64,000 nucleotides of DNA from Streptomyces sp. NBC_00273 (GCF_036178145.1 NZ_CP108067.1:62001-126000), one strand, 5' to 3'. Positions 25,869-34,341 are shown, counted from the stretch's first letter. A program made the numbers and translations. Notes: generated from the sequence alone by a model not told the origin.

Positions 25869-26543
25869 TTAGAGCTCGGGAGGCTGCTTCAATCTCATTG
25901 AGAGGACACACCCGATCAGGGAACGCCGGGGCTCGTCGGGGGCTGTCAGCTTCCCGTTCGCCGCAGTGCAGGCGATCCACTGGAGCAGGGTGGTCTTGCC
26001 GCTGCCGGCCAGCCCTTTGATGAGCGTCGGGCCGCTGCGCCGCAGGGCCCGCTCGGCGCGCTCCACCCGCTGGCCCCGGCCGTCGGGCTCGGACAGTTCC
26101 AGGGAGAGGTATGCGGCGTCAAGCGGCCAGCTCGACGCGGCGGGCCCGCGGAGGTCCAGCCCGACCACGGTGAGGCTGCCGTGCCGGGTCTTGAGGTAGT
26201 TGCGGTAGCGGGTCTCGAAGTCGGCGTCCCCGGCGGGGGCCCGCCGGGCGGGCCGGGTCCGGTCTGGCGGCGGGACGGTGAGGCATGCCTGCCGCATGGT
26301 CAGCAGCGCCTCCAGGCTCAGGCCGAGCACGGGGGCGAGGGCGGCGAGCGTCTCCTTGCTGGGCACCGACTCGGAGTTGAAGGCCTGGCTGACGGTGGTC
26401 CGGCTCAGCCCGGACAGGGCGGCCACGGAGGTGGCCGTCTGTCGCTTGCGTAGCTTGGCGCTCTGCAGGACCGCGCGCAGGTTGGCCAGCGGGCTCTGTT
26501 CGTCCATCGGCCCTCGAACCTCCGGGTGTTCAGGACTGTTCAT
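25869..26543 (-). pseudogene. HTH-NACHT protein truncated after the P-loop
   Basis: The frame starts at ATG 26543 (or 26507). It encodes an XRE-type HTH (ATSVAALSGLSRTTVSQAF, residues about 38-56), a linker and the beginning of a NACHT/STAND ATPase: LRGPAASSWPLDAAYLSLEL, then Walker A KGLAGSGKTT (about 176-185). Family members continue for several hundred residues with Walker B and repeats. Here the protein ends 40 residues after the P-loop, where sequence assigned to the transposon end begins (near 25910). I read it as a gene cut by insertion or by a deletion at the element boundary. The missing C-terminal part is not visible left of the element. Short HTH/P-loop proteins cannot be excluded. 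Confidence 0.6.
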
Positions 26544-26643
26544 TCTGGACCGCCCGCACAGCAGCGCACAGCGGAACGCGGAAGGTGGTGGTCACGGGCG
26601 GTGCCGGACAAGCCGGAACCGCCCTCCACAGAAGGAGAGTTCC

Positions 26644-26853
26644 ATGATGATGGTGACCTTCGGCGCCCGGGACGTGCTCTTCGGCATGGCCGTCCTCGTC
26701 GCACTGCTGCTCGCCCTTCTCGCGGCCGTCGCGGCTGGGGTGCTCGCCCGGTCGGACGGGGCCACGGTGCCGGCTGCGGTCTCCCGGGCGGGGGTGGCCA
26801 TCGCCACGACCCTGGGGGTGGCGGCGAGCCTGCTCGCGCTCTTCAGGCGGTGA
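26644..26853 (+). CDS. Small two-helix membrane protein
   Basis: The product has 69 residues starting at ATG 26644, with AAGGAGAG just upstream. It has two hydrophobic helices (MAVLVALLLALLAAVAAGVL and VAIATTLGVAASLLALF) separated by a short polar loop. It is divergent from the HTH-NACHT gene with about 100 bases between. Small membrane proteins beside NACHT-type genes could be partners, but I recognise no family and claim no function. Confidence 0.6.
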   Translation: MMMVTFGARDVLFGMAVLVALLLALLAAVAAGVLARSDGATVPAAVSRAGVAIATTLGVAASLLALFRR

Positions 26854-27077
26854 AGCGCCCAGTTGCCAGTGGGCGCCAGCGGGGGCGTCCGCCACCGCCG
26901 TACGGCCAGCATCCGAAGCGGAGCTCGCTTCCGCACGCTGACCAGAAATGACACGCCCCTGTACTGATCCCGGGATCAGCAGGGCGCGATGTCCTCAGAA
27001 CCGCTGAGAAACAGGGCGTTTGGGTAGGAGGCGCCGGGGTCAGACGCGTGGGTGCCGCAGGCCGCCTCTGAGCACCC

Positions 27078-27359
27078 TCAGATGTCGGTGTACGGGGGGA
27101 TCACGCGGACAATGGCGATGAGGTGGAGGCGGGGCAGGGGAAGGGCGTAGAACCATCCGTCGGTCAGGAGGGGGATGCGGCGCAGGCCTCCGGGGACGCC
27201 TTTGCGAGCCCCGTCACCGATGTCGGTGACGTCCACGCCGACGTCGGCGAGTGCGACGAGTTCGTGGGCCAGGCGCTCGACCTCGGCGATGACGTGGTGG
27301 GGCAGGCCTTTGACGACGTGTTCGGCATCCGGGTCGTACTCCCACCGCCAGCTGCTCAA
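27078..27359 (-). CDS. RelE/ParE-like small protein
   Basis: This 93-residue protein has a beginning (WRWEYDPDAEHVVKGLPHHVIAEVERLAHELV) and end (WFYALPLPRLHLIAIVRVIPP) that fit the beta-alpha-alpha-beta-beta pattern of RelE/ParE-superfamily toxins, though no catalytic residues are certain. It is the last gene of a tight three-gene operon: its ATG overlaps the stop of the DUF6247 gene. With an HTH protein and a helical protein upstream, the set resembles a toxin-antitoxin module. The toxin role is inferred from size, predicted fold and order. Confidence 0.5.
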   Translation of the reverse strand: MSSWRWEYDPDAEHVVKGLPHHVIAEVERLAHELVALADVGVDVTDIGDGARKGVPGGLRRIPLLTDGWFYALPLPRLHLIAIVRVIPPYTDI

Positions 27360-27724
27360 GACTCCCCGCCGTGTGGCAGGCCGGCCTCGGCCGCGGCTTT
27401 GTCGAGGATCCGGCCGATTTCGGCCGCGATCATCCGCCCGTCCTCTGGGTCGGTGACGTGCGCGGCGCGGGCTTCAAGGTGGCGCAGCCGCGCGGCTAGT
27501 TCCGGATGCCGCTCGATGGCAATCTGCAGGGCCCACTGCCGTAGGAAGCGGTGCATGGGGGCGGAGCTGACCTGTTCGCGGGCGCGAGCGACGGCGGCTG
27601 CTCGTTCGGCGTCGAAGGTGGCCACCGCGTCCGGTGCGATGCGGGTCAGTGTGGCCCGCAGTTCCTCGACCGTGGTCGGCGGCTGCGGGGCCCAGCCGTG
27701 CGGATGCTCGGCTGCGGTACTCAC
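27356..27724 (-). CDS. DUF6247 family protein
   Basis: A 122-residue protein from GTG 27724. The segments TTVEELRATLTRIAPDAVATFDAERAAAVARAREQ and MHRFLRQWALQIAIERHPELAARLRHLE match the DUF6247 proteins I know from Streptomyces, which commonly sit next to RelE-like genes. The start overlaps the upstream HTH gene stop (GTGA) and the stop overlaps the RelE-like start (ATGA), so the three are translationally coupled. An antitoxin-like role is likely from context but not shown. Confidence 0.65.
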   Translation of the reverse strand: MSTAAEHPHGWAPQPPTTVEELRATLTRIAPDAVATFDAERAAAVARAREQVSSAPMHRFLRQWALQIAIERHPELAARLRHLEARAAHVTDPEDGRMIAAEIGRILDKAAAEAGLPHGGES

Positions 27725-27993
27725 GCGGCATCCTGCTGGTCGTCGCAGTCTCGGCGGCGGTGAGCTGCAGCGAGTGTGGACACGTGCTGGCGGGACCACC
27801 CGACCTGGGCGGCGACCGCGGCAGGTCCGCCCCGCTCGTAGCCGGCAGCAATCCGTCCAGCGGCCTCGCTCAGGGCAGCGCGTGCCTGGTCCAGCGTGGC
27901 CGCAGCCTCTTCAACTTTTTGTGTGAGCTGGTCCAGCTCACGTGTTTCATCCGGATCCAGCGCCAGGCGGGGCGGCCGGGGGGCAGTCGTCAT
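27721..27993 (-). CDS. Small HTH-like protein
   Basis: A 90-residue protein starting at ATG 27993. An N-terminal coiled region (ELDQLTQKVEEAAATLDQARAAL) is followed by AAVAAQVGWSRQHVSTLAAAH, which reads as a resolvase/HTH-type motif. It is the first gene of the operon with DUF6247 and the RelE-like gene and may be its DNA-binding autoregulator. The longer reading upstream through 29193 crosses decayed sequence and is not this gene. Confidence 0.55.
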   Translation of the reverse strand: MTTAPRPPRLALDPDETRELDQLTQKVEEAAATLDQARAALSEAAGRIAAGYERGGPAAVAAQVGWSRQHVSTLAAAHRRRDCDDQQDAA

Positions 27994-28450
27994 GGACCGA
28001 GCCTGCCTCACCCCACCCACAAACGCAAGCGCACTTGACATTGACCGCATGGTGGCACCTTCCTCCGCACACGGTGCCATCCACCATGCTGCCGCGATCC
28101 ACCCCGTCCAGGCCGCCCTCCTCAAGGCCGGCCCTCCCCGGACCTCCCCACAGCCGCCAACTACGAGCTCGGGCAGCACCACACCCGCCGCGCCCACACC
28201 GCACCGGACCCGGCACAGCCGGCCGCCGGGGGCCGCCGGCCGCCGATATGCAAGAACCGCAGCCCCCGCCAAGACCGACTGACTGGCAACCGGCTCGGAC
28301 AGCGGCGGGTATCCGGACGTCATCAGCAAGGACTCCCTGGGGGTGGTGGTCAGCGGGTGTGGGCGGGACCCGGCCGGTACGGCGGACTCTGACCGGGACG
28401 CGGGCGGGCCGGTGCACCGGTATCGGGTCCGGCCGTCTGCAGGCCACGGC
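27994..28450. other. Intergenic stretch between the HTH operon and the relaxase remnant
   Basis: No convincing gene is seen. Several overlapping long frames exist only because of high GC content. The promoter of the HTH/DUF6247/RelE-like operon should lie in 27994-28070. Confidence 0.35.
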
Positions 28451-29440
28451 CCGCGGTGCGCGTCACCCGGCCGGTACGGGACTTCGTCCCCGGCGGCCGG
28501 GGCGGGGTACCCGCAAGGCCGGCGGCCTCGCGCACCCGCACGGCCGCCTCGGCGGCGGCTTTCGCCTGCGCCCGGAACTCCTGCGCGCGATGCCAGGCAG
28601 CGGCCCTCCACCGCCTCCACGAGCGCGATCAGGAGCGTCAGCACCACCGCGGCGCCGCCACCCCGGGCCACACGCGGCGCGTGCTCCAACGCCCGTGTGG
28701 AGGCCCGCCAGCCGGGGCGCGGCCCTCCAGAGCCCGGGCGCCGGGGGCGCGGGCGGCCTGCTCGAAAGCATCGGCAGCCGCCCGGACCCGGTCTCGGACA
28801 AGCGCCGGGAGTGTGCGGCTGCGACGGCCAGGAGGTCGCCGAGTGCGGCGACATCACCGGCACCCTCCGCTTGTCCGGCGCGGCCCAGCAGTGCGGAGGC
28901 CTCCCGGATCCGGTGCTCCGCTCGCGCCCAGTCCGCGGGGGGGCGACGTGTGGGGTGAAGCGCTCGCGGACCCGGGGCAGGGACAGGTCGTAGGCGAGGG
29001 TCGAACCGGCAAACCACACCGGACGGGAACCGCGGTCCGCCCGGTCACCGGGCAGGGCCACCGAGTACCCGACGAGGGTGCCGTCGTCGCCGTGTCGCTC
29101 GCGTACACGCAGGCCCGCGTCGCGCAGCCGGTCGAGGAAATCGGAGTCGCTCTGCGCGAGGGCGGCCGCCGTCCGGACGGTGCGCTGCAGCACCTCCCGG
29201 GCGGCCCAGGCGTGGACGAGGTTGGGCCAGATCTACCGGACGGTGATGGACCGGTCGCTCAGGGGGCGGCTGTACTTGGCGTCGACATGACTCTGGTCGA
29301 CCGGGTAGATCTCCATGCGGCTGCCCCGGCCGTCGTTGTCAAGGTGGCGGACAAGCCATCCGGAGCGGATCAGGTTCTCCCGCCGGCGCCACCAGTACGC
29401 CCCCGTCCCTGGTGAGTCGGGAGCGGATCGACGCGGATGC
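28451..29440 (-). pseudogene. Relaxase/mobilisation-type gene remnant
   Basis: On the minus strand the segment IWPNLVHAWAAREVLQRT then SDFLDRLRDAGLRVRERHG, LVGYSVALPGDRADRGSRPVW and FAGSTLAYDLSLPRVRERF resembles the C-terminal half of Streptomyces relaxases (which, as I recall, read GYAVALPG...PVWFGGGKLA.DLTLP+LR). It is followed by an Ala-rich helical tail in shifting frames (around ARAEHRIREASALLGRAGQAE). An in-frame TAG stands at about 29234, and the 5' end is replaced by an IS5 element. Upstream of the stop, YWWRRRENLIRSGWLVRHLD may belong to another plasmid gene. It is clearly non-functional; the family call is moderate. Confidence 0.45.
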
Positions 29441-29443
29441 TTA

Positions 29444-30055
29444 GACCGTGTCCTACATGGTGAGGTTGAGGAAGCGTTTGTAGCAGCAGATGGCTGCGGC
29501 CAGGCCGAGGAAGGCCAGGTAGTTGCGGGGATGGCGTTCGTAGCGGTGGTTGAGCCGGCGGTAGCCGGTCAGCCAGGACATCGTCCGCTCGATCACCCAC
29601 CGCCGACGCCCTAATCGTTCGCTCGACTCGATGCCCTTGCGGGCGATGCGGACGCCGATCCGTTTGCCGCGGAGCCATCTCCGCAGTTCAGGTATGTCGT
29701 ATGCCTTGTCGGCATGGAGGCGCTGGGGCTTGAAGTGGCGGCCGCGGTGGGGGTCATGTCTCGTTTGGTGACCGAGCACCATGGGCTTCAGCGCCTGGCT
29801 GTCGTGGGCGTTGGCGGCCGAGACGCCGACGACCAGGGGCAGTCCGGCCGCGTCCGACAGGACGTGCATCTTGGAGCCCGGCTTGCCCCGGTCCACGGGA
29901 CTCGGGCCTGTGAGTTCGCCCCCTTTTTGGCCCGTACGTGGGCGGAGTCGAGGACGGCTCGGGACAGGTCGAGCAGACCGGCGTCGTCGAGCCGGTACAT
30001 GATCTCTTCGTGCAGCTGGCCCCAGACTCCGGCGGTGAGGTCGACGGTCATGGGG
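29444..30055 (-). mobile_element. IS5-family insertion sequence, 5'-truncated
   Basis: The C-terminal transposase part (29453-29896) contains DRGKPGSKMHVLSDAAGLPL, HADKAYDIPELRRWLRGKRI and RRWVIERTMSWLTGYRRLN, which hold the second D and the E of the IS5 DDE centre. The preceding part in another frame (to about 30050) has DLSRAVLDSAHVRAKKG with the first D. The join lies at AAAAAGGGGGC (about 29920), where a -1 shift would fuse the frames, as in two-frame IS5/IS427-type elements. The N-terminal third is missing: upstream of about 30055 the sequence is unrelated. One end probably starts near 29444 (GACCGTGTCCTACA). It cannot move by itself. Confidence 0.7.
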
Positions 30056-30268
30056 CGACGCTGGCTGTGGCTCGGCGTGGCTGGGGACAGGGTGTACGTC
30101 CGATGGGTAGTGCCGTCCTGGTCACCCGTTGCTTTGTGGCAGTGAGTTGCCTGGCACGTTGACGCCTTCGATACCCCGTGACATCGGCATCGCCATCGAA
30201 GATTCTTATTCCTGAGAGGGCGCCACCAAAACGGCGCACTGCCACAACTACGGGAAGAGGTGTCACGG
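30056..30268 (+). promoter_or_regulatory. Upstream region of the first peptide cluster
   Basis: This is the non-coding stretch between the IS5 remnant and the 42-codon gene. It includes an inverted repeat CTTCGAT/ATCGAAG (30166-30172 and 30195-30201), a possible operator for the cluster regulator, and a GGAAGAGG ribosome-binding sequence at 30253-30260. No -35/-10 pair is clear enough to call. Confidence 0.35.
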
Positions 30269-30397
30269 ATGAACGAGAACGTGATTGTCGAGAACGAGAT
30301 GGGGACCATCGAGATCTCCGACGAGCAGATCGAGGCCCTGCTTTGGCCGCGCTGCCTGTCGGCGATCCCGGCGGACGTCCTCTCTCGGATTTCCTAG
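30269..30397 (+). CDS. 42-residue peptide, candidate RiPP precursor
   Basis: The short frame starts at ATG 30269 behind GGAAGAGG and ends at TAG 30395-30397. The first 24 residues are acidic and leader-like (ENEMGTIEISDEQIEALL, net negative). The C-terminal 18 are neutral to basic and contain Trp, Pro, Cys and Ser (WPRCLSAIPADVLSRIS). That contrast, the size and the position 50 bases before an operon of oxygenases and a peptide-methyltransferase-like enzyme make it a good precursor candidate. A small hairpin (GACGC/GCGTC) lies between it and the next gene. I know no precursor family with this sequence, and an unmodified regulatory peptide is possible. Confidence 0.6.
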   Translation: MNENVIVENEMGTIEISDEQIEALLWPRCLSAIPADVLSRIS

Positions 30398-30447
30398 CCT
30401 CATGATATGACGCTTGAAGGCGTCCTGAATCGGAAGGATTCTTCCTG

Positions 30448-31167
30448 ATGCGCGTCACATACAGTGACAACACCTGTTTGGTGGTGGATGACTTTCTTGA
30501 TCAGGACGCCTTTCGGCGTTTGAGCAAGAGCGTTCAGTACATTGATTACTCCTCTATCCATGGCACTGGATGGAACAAGCCGTATGGCCCGCCGGGACTC
30601 CCGATTATTCAAAGTGCGGGGGTGCTGCGCGGCGAGAAGGAGTCGACGCCTGCGGGCCTGGGGCTCATTGGCTCGTTCGTCGAGAACCTGCGCAGCGCGC
30701 AAGCGCCTCTGAGTAAGGGGCCGGGCGCTGACGTGGTGGGGAGCCGCATCCTGACGGGGAAGGTGGTGGCCATGGGGGCTGGTGCCGGCCTGTTCTGGCA
30801 TGCAGACACCGATCAGGTGAGCGGTGCGTACATCTACTACCTGCATCCGCGCTGGGACTCGTCCTGGGGTGGCGAGCTCATGGTCATGGATGGCGACTCC
30901 CAGCTCGGCGTCGCAGCCCAGACCCAAGCCGCGGTCGACGACGGCGGCCAGCCGGACTACGAGGCCGTCGGTGCCGTGATCGGGCCGGACTTTCGCACCG
31001 ATCCGGCCGAGGAGCGTCGCATGCAAATAGGTGCTGGCCGCTTCTACGCCGCACGCCCCAACCGTCTGGTAATCATCAACGGTCAGGCGGAGCACCGCGT
31101 CAATCCGGTTCTCCCCGCAGCCGGGGATAATTTTCGCTGCAGCCTCGTCGGATTTGCAATCAAGTGA
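30448..31167 (+). CDS. 2-oxoglutarate/Fe(II)-dependent oxygenase
   Basis: This 239-residue protein is of the prolyl-4-hydroxylase-like 2OG oxygenase type. The iron ligands are readable as H-x-D in GLFWHADTD and the distal histidine in NGQAEHRVNPV, with an Arg in DNFRCSLVGF for 2-oxoglutarate. SSWGGELMVMDGD is the typical strand between them. It is the first enzyme gene after the 42-residue peptide and its stop overlaps the P450 start (GTGA). It probably hydroxylates or desaturates a peptide or amino-acid side chain; the substrate is inferred from context only. Confidence 0.85.
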   Translation: MRVTYSDNTCLVVDDFLDQDAFRRLSKSVQYIDYSSIHGTGWNKPYGPPGLPIIQSAGVLRGEKESTPAGLGLIGSFVENLRSAQAPLSKGPGADVVGSRILTGKVVAMGAGAGLFWHADTDQVSGAYIYYLHPRWDSSWGGELMVMDGDSQLGVAAQTQAAVDDGGQPDYEAVGAVIGPDFRTDPAEERRMQIGAGRFYAARPNRLVIINGQAEHRVNPVLPAAGDNFRCSLVGFAIK

Positions 31168-32381
31168 ACCAAACGACACTCGTCACGCGGCATGACCGTC
31201 TGCCGGTTTTCGACCTCACCGAGGATCCTGGTGATGTGTTCGCGGAAACTGCCTATCAAGCTCTCGCGTCCGCGCCGCCCATCGCGCGTACTTCGCGGGG
31301 AGAGTTCTTGGTGACCGGGCATCCCGAGGCAGTTCGGATTCTCCGTGACCCTCACGCCGAGCCGCGGTTCGACTATCCGACCACCGGAAGTCGGTGGAAC
31401 CAGCTCGCAGAACGGTTCTTCGTCTTCCTCGACGGCCCTACTCATCGGCGCCTGCGGTCCGCGTTCGATGTGGAGTTCACGCGTCGGGCGATCGAGAAGG
31501 CGCCGCTGCAGACGATCAGTGAGTTTCGAGCCGCAGCGTTCATGGCACAGCTCGGCCGGCAGGGGACGGCTGACGCCATCACGGATTTCGCCGTGCCGTG
31601 CACGGTGGAGATTCTCTGCCGTGTTCTTGGCGTCGAGGACGCGGCGGTCCCGGGTGTGGTGGACCTGGCTGCCCGTGTTCGCTCGACTGGAGACCAGGAC
31701 GGTGGCTTCCTCGATCGAGTGGCTTCCGAGCTGGAATCGGTGGCCGATCTCCTTGTGGAGGCAGGCCGAATCAATCATCGGATGTTGACACGTATCGAGG
31801 AGGCGTGCGGAAACGATCGCGCGCTCGTGCGTGCGACTGTTTCTCTGTTGCTTCTGGCAGGGTTCGAGACCAGCGCCAACCTGTTCGCGAACATCGTGTT
31901 CGCGCTCCTGTGGGACCCGCGCCGCGTGCGGACGCTCGTCAGAGCGGGGCCGGAGGTCCTGCATACGGCTGTCGAGGAGTTGCTGCGCCTGTACTCCCCC
32001 GCCCATGTGGTGGCACGCACGGCGCGCCAGCCCATCGAGGTCAATGGCACTGTGCTGCCGGAGGGAGCGCGCATCGCTGTGTTCCTGCGGCTGTGCAACA
32101 CGGACGGTCGTGTCTTTCCCAACCCTCACCTGATGGACCTGCAAAGAGCCCCGAATCCTCACCTGAGCTTTTCCCACGGCCGCCACTACTGCCTTGGGGC
32201 GACGTTGGCGCGCATCGAGATGGCGGAGATGCTCCGGGCCCTCATGCCGTTTCTGGCCGGACTGGACCTCGCTGGATCCGCCCCTGCGTGGACCGAACAG
32301 GCCCTGGGGCGCTCGCTCGTCACCCTCCCTGTCCGGCTGAGGACGCCGGACACCGACGCATCGTTAGGAGATGGGCCGTGA
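31164..32381 (+). CDS. Cytochrome P450
   Basis: This P450 has 405 residues from GTG 31164. The landmarks are complete: GPTHRRLRSAF (C-helix region), the I-helix oxygen-binding motif LLLLAGFETSANLF, ExxR in EELLRLYSP and the haem loop FSHGRHYCLGATLAR, with Cys at residue 343. It is coupled at both ends (GTGA overlaps) to the oxygenase and the aldo/keto reductase. Bacterial class I P450s of this kind use separate ferredoxins; none is encoded nearby. In peptide clusters such enzymes often form C-C, C-N or C-O cross-links at aromatic residues, and the single Trp of the upstream peptide would be one possible target. Confidence 0.92.
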   Translation: MNQTTLVTRHDRLPVFDLTEDPGDVFAETAYQALASAPPIARTSRGEFLVTGHPEAVRILRDPHAEPRFDYPTTGSRWNQLAERFFVFLDGPTHRRLRSAFDVEFTRRAIEKAPLQTISEFRAAAFMAQLGRQGTADAITDFAVPCTVEILCRVLGVEDAAVPGVVDLAARVRSTGDQDGGFLDRVASELESVADLLVEAGRINHRMLTRIEEACGNDRALVRATVSLLLLAGFETSANLFANIVFALLWDPRRVRTLVRAGPEVLHTAVEELLRLYSPAHVVARTARQPIEVNGTVLPEGARIAVFLRLCNTDGRVFPNPHLMDLQRAPNPHLSFSHGRHYCLGATLARIEMAEMLRALMPFLAGLDLAGSAPAWTEQALGRSLVTLPVRLRTPDTDASLGDGP

Positions 32382-33754
32382 ACGTCGCTACGCACGTCAC
32401 CATCGGCAACTTGCGGTCGGTGTATCGCGTCGGGCTGGGCGGCAACAAGCTCTGTGGCCCCGACGTCTGGGGTCCCCCGCGTGATGTCGACGGCGCGGTC
32501 GCCATGGTGCGTGTGGCCTGCGACAGCGGGATCGAGCTCATCGACACTGCGGGCTCCTACGGTCCCGGTTGGTCCGAGGAGATCATCGGCCGGGCATTGG
32601 ACGGTTGGGCCGACCCGCCGCTCGTGGCGACGAAGGTGGGGAAGCACCGCGGGGCCGACCGCGGCTGGGTTCTCGACGCCACGCCGTCCAGACTCGTCGG
32701 GGAGGTCCATGCGTCGCTCGCCCGCCTGAAGCGGGAGCGTCTCGACCTTGTGCAACTCCACGGTGTCGATCCCCGGGTGCCGCTCGACGAATCGCTCGGC
32801 GCTCTGTGGGACCTGCGTGCCAAGGGCTCCATCGGTGAGGTCGGCGTCTGCAACGTATCGGCCGGGCAGCTGACGCATGCATTGGGCACCGGGCCCGTGG
32901 CGTCGGTGCAGAACCGGTTGTCCCCGCAACAGGTGGACTCGTCCACTCTTGCGGTACTGGACACGGCCGCTGCCGCCGGAGTCGTCTTCCTGGGGCACCA
33001 GCCGTTCGACCACGGGCGTGTCTTCTTGTCGGACGTCTTGGGGCACGTACCCCACCGATTGGGGCGTAGCGCCCCTGGACAATTGCTTTTGAGGCTGCTT
33101 CTGCAGCTCGGGCCCCATGTCGTCCCCCTACCCGGTTCGGGCGACGTGGCGCATGTCCGGGCCAATCTCGGTGCGCTGCGTCTCGCGCTGGCCGAGCCCG
33201 AACTGATGGGCATCCTCCATGAGTTGCCGGACTCGGTGGTGTTCCGGGAGCGGATCGGGGGAGGTCGCGGTATAACCGATCCCCTACCGCCTCGGTTGGG
33301 CGCGGTCCCGCGCACGACCCTCGAGGTGCCGCAACAGCAGATATCCCAGAACGGGGATCCTCGGGCCCGCGACGAACTCATCCGGCGCACGGAACAGCTG
33401 CCGGGGGTCCGTGTCCAGCGCACACTTCTGGCGATCCCCGGCAGCGTCGCCTTCCATGTGACCGGCGATCCCGGGCAGCACGGGCTCATGGCAGGGACGG
33501 AGTTCTTGCACTTCCACCCTCCCCACGATGGCTCCCTCCATGCTGTCTTCAGCCCCGAGGACCATGCCGAACTGCTCGCCAAGGGGTGGGCTCTGCCCCA
33601 TCTCCTCGCCCGGCACGTCGTCCACGAACGGTCGCTCCTGATCTGGGCGCCCCGGGATGCGGCCGAGCTGGAGGTCTGCTGGCACATCGTCCAACGCGCT
33701 CATCGGTACGCCATGTCGGTCACGCGCCGGCAGGAAGCAGGGGCACTGCCATGA
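32378..33754 (+). CDS. Aldo/keto reductase fused to a DUF5519 (luciferase-like) domain
   Basis: A 458-residue protein from GTG 32378 with GGAG eight bases upstream. Residues 1-300 form an aldo/keto reductase: IELIDTAGSYGPGWSE (catalytic D and Y), LVATKVG (K), LDLVQLHGVDP (H) and a Pro/Gly NADP-binding loop. After a linker, residues about 320-450 (TEFLHFHPPHDGSLH, then VVHERSLLIWAPRDAAELE) match the small DUF5519 domain that I recall as a separate protein. The fusion suggests the two act on one substrate. It is coupled by four-base overlaps to the P450 and the next gene. Confidence 0.8.
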   Translation: MNVATHVTIGNLRSVYRVGLGGNKLCGPDVWGPPRDVDGAVAMVRVACDSGIELIDTAGSYGPGWSEEIIGRALDGWADPPLVATKVGKHRGADRGWVLDATPSRLVGEVHASLARLKRERLDLVQLHGVDPRVPLDESLGALWDLRAKGSIGEVGVCNVSAGQLTHALGTGPVASVQNRLSPQQVDSSTLAVLDTAAAAGVVFLGHQPFDHGRVFLSDVLGHVPHRLGRSAPGQLLLRLLLQLGPHVVPLPGSGDVAHVRANLGALRLALAEPELMGILHELPDSVVFRERIGGGRGITDPLPPRLGAVPRTTLEVPQQQISQNGDPRARDELIRRTEQLPGVRVQRTLLAIPGSVAFHVTGDPGQHGLMAGTEFLHFHPPHDGSLHAVFSPEDHAELLAKGWALPHLLARHVVHERSLLIWAPRDAAELEVCWHIVQRAHRYAMSVTRRQEAGALP

Positions 33755-34341
33755 ATGTCGGCATCATAGGAGCCGGCCCCTTCGGGTTGGCCCTGGCGGC
33801 CCGCTCGGCACGACACGGGATCAAGGTGCGGGCAACGACTCGGGACCTGGAAGGCGCGGCAGCACGCGCCCACGTCCATCCCGAGTTGGCCGGGTGCTCC
33901 TCGTTCCTCACCAGCATGGCCGAGCTGTTGGCGACGAGCGATCTGCTGGTACTGGCAGTTCCCCACCCCGTGGCAGTGCGTCTCAGCCGGCGCTTCCCCG
34001 CTTTCGCCGCAGGACGGACGATCGTCGATGCGACCAACCCCTGGAGCCCGGCGCCAAGCGCCCCCTTCACGGCGGGGGCCGGCTGCCTCGACATAGCCCG
34101 TGCCCTGCCCTACGCCCGGGTCGTCAAGGCGTTCAACACGGTGAGCGTCGCGAGCCTGCGGTCCGACACGGTCAGCACCGTTCCCTATGCCACGGACGAG
34201 GCCTCAGCCGCCCGGGCCGTCGAGGATCTGGCGCGCCGCCTTGCACTGCGTCCGGTGCCCGTGGGGCCGCTCGTTCATGCCACCCACCTCGAAAGCTCGG
34301 CCTTCATCCGTCACTTGATCTCACAGGAGTCACCGTCATGA
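33751..34341 (+). CDS. F420-dependent NADP-reductase-like dinucleotide-binding protein
   Basis: The 196-residue protein starts with MNVGIIGAGPFGLALAARSARHG, a Rossmann NADP-binding motif, and continues with LATSDLLVLAVPHPVAV and GRTIVDATNPWSP. VVKAFNTVS is also characteristic of the NADPH:F420 reductase (NpdG/Fno) family. Several members of this fold act on other substrates, so F420 use is not certain. ATGA overlaps join it to both neighbours, so it is made in step with the other tailoring enzymes and may supply or use reduced cofactor. Confidence 0.75.
   Translation: MNVGIIGAGPFGLALAARSARHGIKVRATTRDLEGAAARAHVHPELAGCSSFLTSMAELLATSDLLVLAVPHPVAVRLSRRFPAFAAGRTIVDATNPWSPAPSAPFTAGAGCLDIARALPYARVVKAFNTVSVASLRSDTVSTVPYATDEASAARAVEDLARRLALRPVPVGPLVHATHLESSAFIRHLISQESPS

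Noticed and set aside
30400..32186. Minus-strand frames of 259 and 367 codons
   Set aside because: Antisense to the well-supported oxygenase and P450 genes.
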